Position numbers and translations under genes: made by a program
From: an uncultured Aurantimonas sp.
Lineage (GTDB): Bacteria > Pseudomonadota > Alphaproteobacteria > Rhizobiales > Rhizobiaceae
Assembly: GCA_947488615.1 (NCBI GenBank)
Contig: CANKZU010000001.1
Span: 186,001-250,000, forward strand
Reading direction: 5' to 3'
Length of the DNA stretch: 64,000 nucleotides
Shown here: piece after piece, positions 63,605-64,000 of the stretch
Position numbering within the stretch: the first letter of the stretch is position 1
Layout of the letters: every line of letters starts with the position of its first letter
Notes under the pieces: generated by a model
Told to the model about the DNA's origin: nothing
Databases searched by the model: none
Seen by the model: only the letters and a program-made list of their open reading frames with translations

Positions 63605-63706
63605 AGAGCATCGGACCAAAAAGTGGAATCCGGTTTTTGGATCATTCCGATGCTCAATCAAAGTGTTAGAGCGTCCTTTGTGCGTCCGAATGGACGCACG
63701 GCGCTC
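63605..63706 (+). repeat. Rhizobiales double-hairpin intergenic repeat, copy 2
   Basis: AGAGCATCGGACCAAAAAGTGGAATCCGGTTTTTGGATCATTCCGATGCTC + TGCGTCCGAATGGACGCA hairpin. Confidence 0.88.
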
Positions 63707-63800
63707 TGGCGGCCGAGCGGAGCTCGGCCCGAATAGAGCATCGGCCTCCCCAAAATAGAATCGAACAAGTTACGCTCAAGAGAAGGTGAAATTCTTGACC

Positions 63801-63826
63801 GTAACCTCCCGTCGTCCCTCGACGAA
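63801..63826 (+). promoter_or_regulatory. candidate SigF-type ECF promoter
   Basis: GTAACC-TCCCGTCGTCCCTCGA(16)-CGAA, same architecture as bufA promoter. Confidence 0.65.
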
Positions 63827-63874
63827 TTCACTTTTGAAAGCAACCGCTTTCTGATTTGAATAGAGGAGGCGAAT

Positions 63875-64000
63875 ATGAAGACCGTTCTTATGGGACTGAT
63901 CACAGCGAGCCTCATGCTTCCGGCATCTGCCGTCTTGGCCGGCGGCGGCATCATCCCCGGCTCGGAAGATGCCTACCGCAAGGCGGAAGAGAACACCCGC
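63875..64000 (+). CDS. small exported protein, N-terminal part only (window edge)
   Basis: MKTVLMGLITASLMLPASAVLAGGGIIPGSEDAYRKAEENTR; signal peptide; SD GAGGAGG upstream. Confidence 0.7.
   Translation, partial: MKTVLMGLITASLMLPASAVLAGGGIIPGSEDAYRKAEENTR

Overview
High-GC alphaproteobacterial (Rhizobiales-like) chromosome segment. Reading left to right: (i) the head end of a gene-transfer-agent / HK97-type packaging cluster on the minus strand (prohead protease, small protein, portal, TerL, TerS-like); (ii) housekeeping genes: YcgN, PBP1A, DUF1214/DUF1254 pair, DUF2336, DUF1491, a peptidoglycan-binding protein, a DivJ-like histidine kinase, DUF5330, SufE; (iii) an intact IS1595-family transposon (15315..18038) with 8-bp target duplication, about 25-bp inverted ends and passenger genes; (iv) a tandem pair of branched-chain-type ABC solute-binding proteins followed by LivGFHM-like genes; (v) PbpC plus alpha-2-macroglobulin; CHASE4-GGDEF-EAL-type protein; MhqD/MhqO-like pair; P-loop kinase; (vi) an AT-rich AIPR-type phage-resistance gene; (vii) a B12 locus (cobO-cobN-cobW-cobU-cbtA-cbtB) behind a cobalamin riboswitch; (viii) minCDE, a CaiB/BaiF CoA-transferase, Fpr, MetH; (ix) a toxin-antitoxin remnant and an aminotransferase; (x) a copper-homeostasis region (58.3-64 kb): PCuAC, DUF2946, and a bufferin-type RiPP operon (DUF2282 precursor, DUF692/MNIO enzyme, DUF2063 partner, DoxX) divergent from a SigF-like ECF sigma factor plus NrsF-like anti-sigma gene. 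The most interesting observations are: the bufferin/SigF module with two matching GTAACS-N16-CGAA promoter candidates; a dispersed 117-bp intergenic repeat whose palindromic core shows compensatory changes; the IS1595 passenger transposon with tandem micro-ORFs and a HEPN-like gene; a terminator-ended structured RNA candidate near 58.1 kb; and palindromic repeats inserted in frame in CobN. No tools were run. All family assignments come from reading the sequence and from memory.
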